From Mallotus nudiflorus (Eukaryota > Streptophyta > Magnoliopsida > Malpighiales > Euphorbiaceae), in contig CANTUR010000458.1 of assembly GCA_947683625.1 (NCBI GenBank), positions 372,001 to 436,000 of the forward strand: a DNA stretch of 64,000 nucleotides, read 5' to 3'. A program made the translations under genes and the position numbers. How positions within the stretch are numbered: position 1 is the stretch's first letter; every line of letters starts with the position of its first letter. Of the stretch, positions 60,180 through 64,000 are shown piece by piece. A model generated the notes under the pieces. It saw nothing but the letters and a program-made list of their open reading frames with translations, was not told the origin of the DNA and searched no databases.

Positions 60180-61450
60180 GCAACTAAACTCCACCTTGTA
60201 CAATATCCAATTCCTTTACTAGCCTTATAAGCCATAAGGTTCCTTAGCTACTTCAACTACTGTTATATACTCTGTTTGAGTTGTAGATAATGCCACTATA
60301 TACTAAACTATTGATTTCCAACAAATAGGTCCTCCTTCAAGAGTAAATGCATATCCTATTGTAGACCTCCTATCATTCAAATCACTAATATAGTCTGAAT
60401 CCACATACCCTATAATTGAAGGATCACCCTGCTGACTACCAAAACATGATGTCATAACCTGTTGTGCCCCTCAAATACCTGAATATCCATTTGACTGCTT
60501 CTTAATGCTGCCTACCCCGATTTTGATGTAAACTTGCTAACTTGACTAATAGTATAAGCCAAATTCGGTCTGGTGCAAACCATTACATATATTAAACAAC
60601 TAACTACACTAGCATATGGTACCTTTTCCATGTCTTTAACTTCTCTATTTGACTTTAGGCAGAGAGTTAAGGAAAGCTTAAAGTGATTTTCCAATGGAGT
60701 ACTCATTGGTTTAGCATTACTCATCCCAAATCAAGCTTACACCTTCTAAACATAATTTTGTTGAGATATTATAGTTTTCTAGAGCTTCTATCTGTGTGAA
60801 TCTCCATCCTAAGAATTTTCTTTAAAGCACCTAAGTCCTTTTTATCAAATTCTTTCCTTAATAATGCTTTTAACTCAATAACATCATGAAAATTCTTAGT
60901 AGTAATTAGCATATGATTAATATACATTAATATAAAAATAAAAGAACCATCATCAAAGCTCTTAACATAAACACAATAATCATACTCACATTGCCTAAAG
61001 CCAATATGAATTATGTAAGAGTTAAATCACTTGTACCATTGCCTTGTAGATTGCTTCAAACCATACAATGATCTTTTAAATTTATATACTAGATGTTCCT
61101 ACCCAGGTTAAGTAAACCCTTCTGGATGCTCTATGTAAATATGCTCCTCTAGATTACCATAAAGAAATGTTGTCTTCACATCCATCTGCTCCAAGTGCAT
61201 ATCCTAGTTGGCTACCAATGCTAGCACTGCCCTGGTTGAAGTATGTTTAACCATAGGGGAAAAAATTTCATTATAATCGATCCCTTTTGTTATTAGTACA
61301 CTTTTGCCACTGGATGAGCTTTGAACTTTTCCCCCTTTTTTTTTAATACTGTTGGTTTCTTCTTGTAAACCCATTTGCACCCTATAGCTCTCTTTCCCTT
61401 AAGTAGTTAAGCAAACTCTCATGTCTAATTTTTATGTAAAGACTCAATCT
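60180..61450 (-). pseudogene. Copia reverse transcriptase and RNase H remnant
   Basis: The minus strand encodes the RT end and connection (KPMSTPLENHFKLS, PYASVVSCLIYVMVCTRPNLAYTISQVSKF at 60512-60724), then RNase H pieces (GGPICWKS, VALSTTQTEYI near 60250-60340). Upstream frames to about 61400 carry further RT blocks broken by stops. Confidence 0.85.
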
Positions 61451-61761
61451 CTTTTACTATAGAACCCATCCATCTATCTTTCTTATCATTAAGTATAGCC
61501 TCCTAAAAAGTTAATGGATCTCCACTACTAACAAGGAGAGTTAAGGAAGCCAAATCTTCATACTTAAACCTATTTGGAGGTTTAATGGTGTATCTCTCTA
61601 TCTCTGGCTAGATTATAATTTTGTTCTTCACTTGAATTAGAACTTCTAAGCCTTGAACTAGAACTTTCACCCCTTTCATTATCTAGGACTTAAGGTTCTA
61701 AATTCACTTGTACTAAGCTTGAACTATTTTATTTAACTGTTGGCATATTACTTTTATTAAT

Positions 61762-62750
61762 CTACTGTAACATAAACTGCTCATCAAATATTACGTCCTT
61801 GCTGATAACTACTTTCTTTGACATTGGATCCCAAAACTTGTATCCTTTTACTCCTTTCACATAGCCTAAGAAAATAAAGTTCTTAGAATTTGGATAAAGT
61901 TTAGATCTCTTAACATTGGATATATGCACATAAGCAGGAGAACTAAAAATCTTTAAATTTCCAAAATCAATTAGATTACCTATCCGTACCTCTTTTACAA
62001 CCTTTTCTCCCAATGATGTCTGTGGTGATCTATTTATTAGGTAGCATGCCATATTCATAGCCTTTACCTAAAAACTTTTAGGAAGCTCTACATTCAGTCT
62101 CATGCACCTTACCCTTTTAATAATAGATATGTTCATCCTCTCTGCTACACCATTTTACTATGTTGTCTAATATACTAAAAAATGCCTCTAAATACCATAT
62201 TCCTTATAAAATTTCTAAAACTATGAATTAGTGTATTTTGTACCATTGTCAAATCTTAAATATTTAATTTTTCTCCCTATTTGGTTTTTTACCTCTGCTT
62301 TCTACAGCTTGAACTTAGCAAAGACCTCAGATTTCTATTTCAAACAATACACCCAAACTTTTTTAAAAAAATTGTTAGTAAAAGTAATAAAATATTGAGA
62401 TCCACCTAATGACAGTTCTCTAGTAGGCCCCTATACATTAGAATGCACATAATTAAGAATGCCCTCAGTTTTATGTTGACCAGTCATGAATCTAACTCTA
62501 CACTATTTCCTAATCACATAAAACATGCAAAAATCTAACTTACAACTTTTAACATCCTTTAACAAATTTCTTTTATGTAATTCTATCATCTTATGCTCAT
62601 TAAGATGACCTAGATGCATGTGCCACATTTTTGTACAATCATCTTTTGACTCAACTGATGTAACTCCACCTATAACAATATTCCATAGTAGTTTATAAAT
62701 ATTCCCTGCAGTTCGTTTCCCTTTCATCATAGTTAATTCACCCTTAATTA
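61762..62750 (-). pseudogene. Copia integrase remnant
   Basis: The pre-integrase zinc region (MWHMHLGHLNEHKMIELHKRNLLKDV, 62503-62730) precedes a damaged core. The C-terminal part (MNMACYLINRSPQTSL ... FIFLGYVKGVKGYKFWDP, 61762-62058) follows. These are standard copia integrase blocks. Several stops interrupt the core between 62060 and 62500. Confidence 0.88.
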
Positions 62751-63014
62751 CTCTAATGTTTTCCTTATCTTCATCAGTTTTATATTGAAAGCCATTAGCC
62801 TATAAGATGCTTAGGGAAATCAGATTCTTTCTCAGGTCTAGTATATGCCTAACATCACATAACATTCTAATAACACCATTATGCATCTAAATTTTAATTT
62901 TTCCTATACTAACAATACTATAGGGTTTATCATTACCTAAATAAACATAACCAAAGGAACTTGACTTGTATGAGGTGAACCACTCGTTGTTAGGTGTTAT
63001 ATGATAAGATTAAG

Positions 63015-63881
63015 TTAAATCAAGAATCCATGCATAAATGAATTTGATAAAATTGATAACATATCTTCGTCCCTGTAGTATGAATCTGAATCTTCATTCT
63101 GTACAATATTCACAACCTTTGATGAACTACTATTCTTCTTATCATCATTTTGCACCTTATTGTTTGGACAATCTTTCTTAATATGCCTATAATCCTTGCA
63201 TTTAAAGCATTGAATTAATTTTCTATATGCCTTGAATTTCAACCTAGATTTTCCCTTTGCAAAACCTTCTTTACTTTGTAAACTACCACGTCCTTGATTT
63301 CCCTTTACATACAATCCTTCACCTTAGGAGCCATCACTTGCATTTTGTTTTCGTTGGTTAAGAGCCAACAATGCTGCAGTAATCTCTTCCAAGCTAATTG
63401 TTTATTTCTCATATGTAAGGGTAGTCATTAAATGTTTGTAGGATGGCGTTAAAGAACACAATAATATCATTGCTTTGTCTGCATCCTTAATCTTCACATC
63501 ATTGAAGATATTGACATATTGTGCCAAATTCAAACCCTCCTGCATCTTCAGCCCATATAGCCTTTGCTTAAGATACAGTTTGTTTGTGAGAGATTTAGAT
63601 ATATACCGACTCTTCAGTTTCTGCCATATCTCTCTTGGAGATTTAATATCCATAACTTAGTACATAATATCATTTGCCAGATGTAGTCATATGGTTCATG
63701 TTGCCTGCTGCTATAACTCCTCTTAATCAAGATCATCTAAGCCCTCCAGTTTTGATGTACATAGTGCCTTCAAAATCCTTTGCTGCACCAATAAATCCTT
63801 TACTCGTGTATGCCATAATTTGAAATTACCAGTTCCATCAAACTTCCCTACTTCAAATTTTGCATTATAATTTAGAGCCAT
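63015..63881 (-). pseudogene. Copia gag remnant with CCHC knuckle
   Basis: It starts MALNYNAKFEVGKFDGTGNFKLWHTRVKDLL at 63881, just after the primer site. It continues with SPREIWQKLKSRYISKSLTNKLYLKQRLYGLKMQEG and ends with an intact knuckle CFKCKDYRHIKKDC near 63170-63220. Stops at about 63723, 63654, 63400 and 63330 break the frame. Start chosen at MALN because the longer frame begins inside the primer site. Confidence 0.88.
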
Positions 63882-63886
63882 TATAA

Positions 63887-63901
63887 CCAACTCTGATACC
63901 A
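63887..63901 (-). promoter_or_regulatory. Primer binding site of the copia element
   Basis: TGGTATCAGAGTTGG on the minus strand, the initiator-methionine tRNA complement, two bases from the LTR end. Confidence 0.85.
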
Positions 63902-63933
63902 GTTGTTGCAAAAATAAACAGTAATAAATAAGA

Positions 63934-64000
63934 TGTCATGACCCAAACTGGGAGTCATGGCCAGCTCTAGGAAACGAGAATTCTTTCGAATTTGGAACCC
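63934..64000 (-). mobile_element. Family-1 LTR, inner end only (cut by window edge)
   Basis: TGTCATGACCCAAACTGGGA followed by the GAATTCTTTCGAATTTGGAACCC block is the 3' end of a family-1 LTR on the minus strand, as at 35445. It is inserted in the copia 5' LTR. The rest lies right of the window. Confidence 0.85.

Larger units (their letters stand above)
59832..63933 (-). mobile_element. Ty1/copia element, decayed, minus strand
   Basis: From right to left: a truncated 5' LTR (63904-63933), primer site (63887-63901), gag, protease, integrase, RT, RNase H, and a 3' LTR at about 59832-60040. The gag-protease-integrase-RT order proves copia. Both LTR edges share TGTnnnAAAATAAACA...ATAAATAAG. The 5' LTR is cut at 63934 by a family-1 LTR. 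Many stops occur in all domains. Confidence 0.9.

Noticed and set aside
1..64000. CRISPR arrays, operons, riboswitches, bacterial terminators, tRNA or rRNA genes
   Set aside because: None seen. The DNA is plant nuclear; the tandem LTR hairpins have variable arms and a constant loop, unlike CRISPR, where repeats are constant and spacers unrelated.

Overview
The window looks like nuclear DNA of a eudicot plant. It is very AT-rich, one host gene has many introns with plant-type splice sites, and most of the rest is LTR retrotransposon, LINE, SINE-like and MITE sequence. The species cannot be named from the sequence alone. All identity statements here are by eye; no search or alignment was run.

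Host genes are few. A MADS-box first-exon fragment lies at 1790-2122 (+), probably a pseudogene. An intronless BAHD acyltransferase of 446 residues lies at 7360-8700 (-) and looks intact. An 11-exon gene at 23896-29315 (-) encodes a 756-residue homologue of RMC1/Mic1, a partner of the MON1-CCZ1 Rab7 exchange factor. Its exon phases all join, and a 5'-UTR exon is likely near 31.2-31.3 kb.

Mobile DNA fills the rest. Left arm (1-13.9 kb): a truncated LTR, A-rich and T-rich satellite-like tracts, three foldback MITE-like elements, a tandem duplication and a SINE-like block. Middle (14.1-21.3 kb): two solo LTRs of about 3.2 kb. 31.5-33.1 kb: a LINE remnant. 34784-54946: a decayed Ty3/gypsy chromovirus with a tRNA-iMet-type primer site, gag, protease, RT, RNase H, integrase, chromodomain, polypurine tract and two 3.2-kb LTRs. 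Its 5' LTR was hit by a second LTR (35445-42631), and that one by a third (39347-42580); its integrase was hit by a copia-type solo LTR (49582-51110). All three insertions keep exact 5-bp target duplications, so the order of events is readable. Right arm (55-64 kb): a Tat/Ogre-like gypsy remnant, an RNase H fragment, and a decayed copia element on the minus strand (59832-63933) whose 5' LTR is cut by another long LTR.

The most interesting signal is inside the long TGTAATA...CGTGACA LTRs. Copies from at least three diverged families share a leader layout: TATA-rich promoter, C-rich leader, a putative intron of about 0.9-1.2 kb with splice sites at equivalent places, a GGTCGG/CCGACC hairpin just before the acceptor, a CTCTAC/GTAGAG hairpin just after it, and further downstream a tandem array of hairpins. 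Arms differ between units and copies but stay complementary, as expected for a conserved RNA (or DNA) structure.
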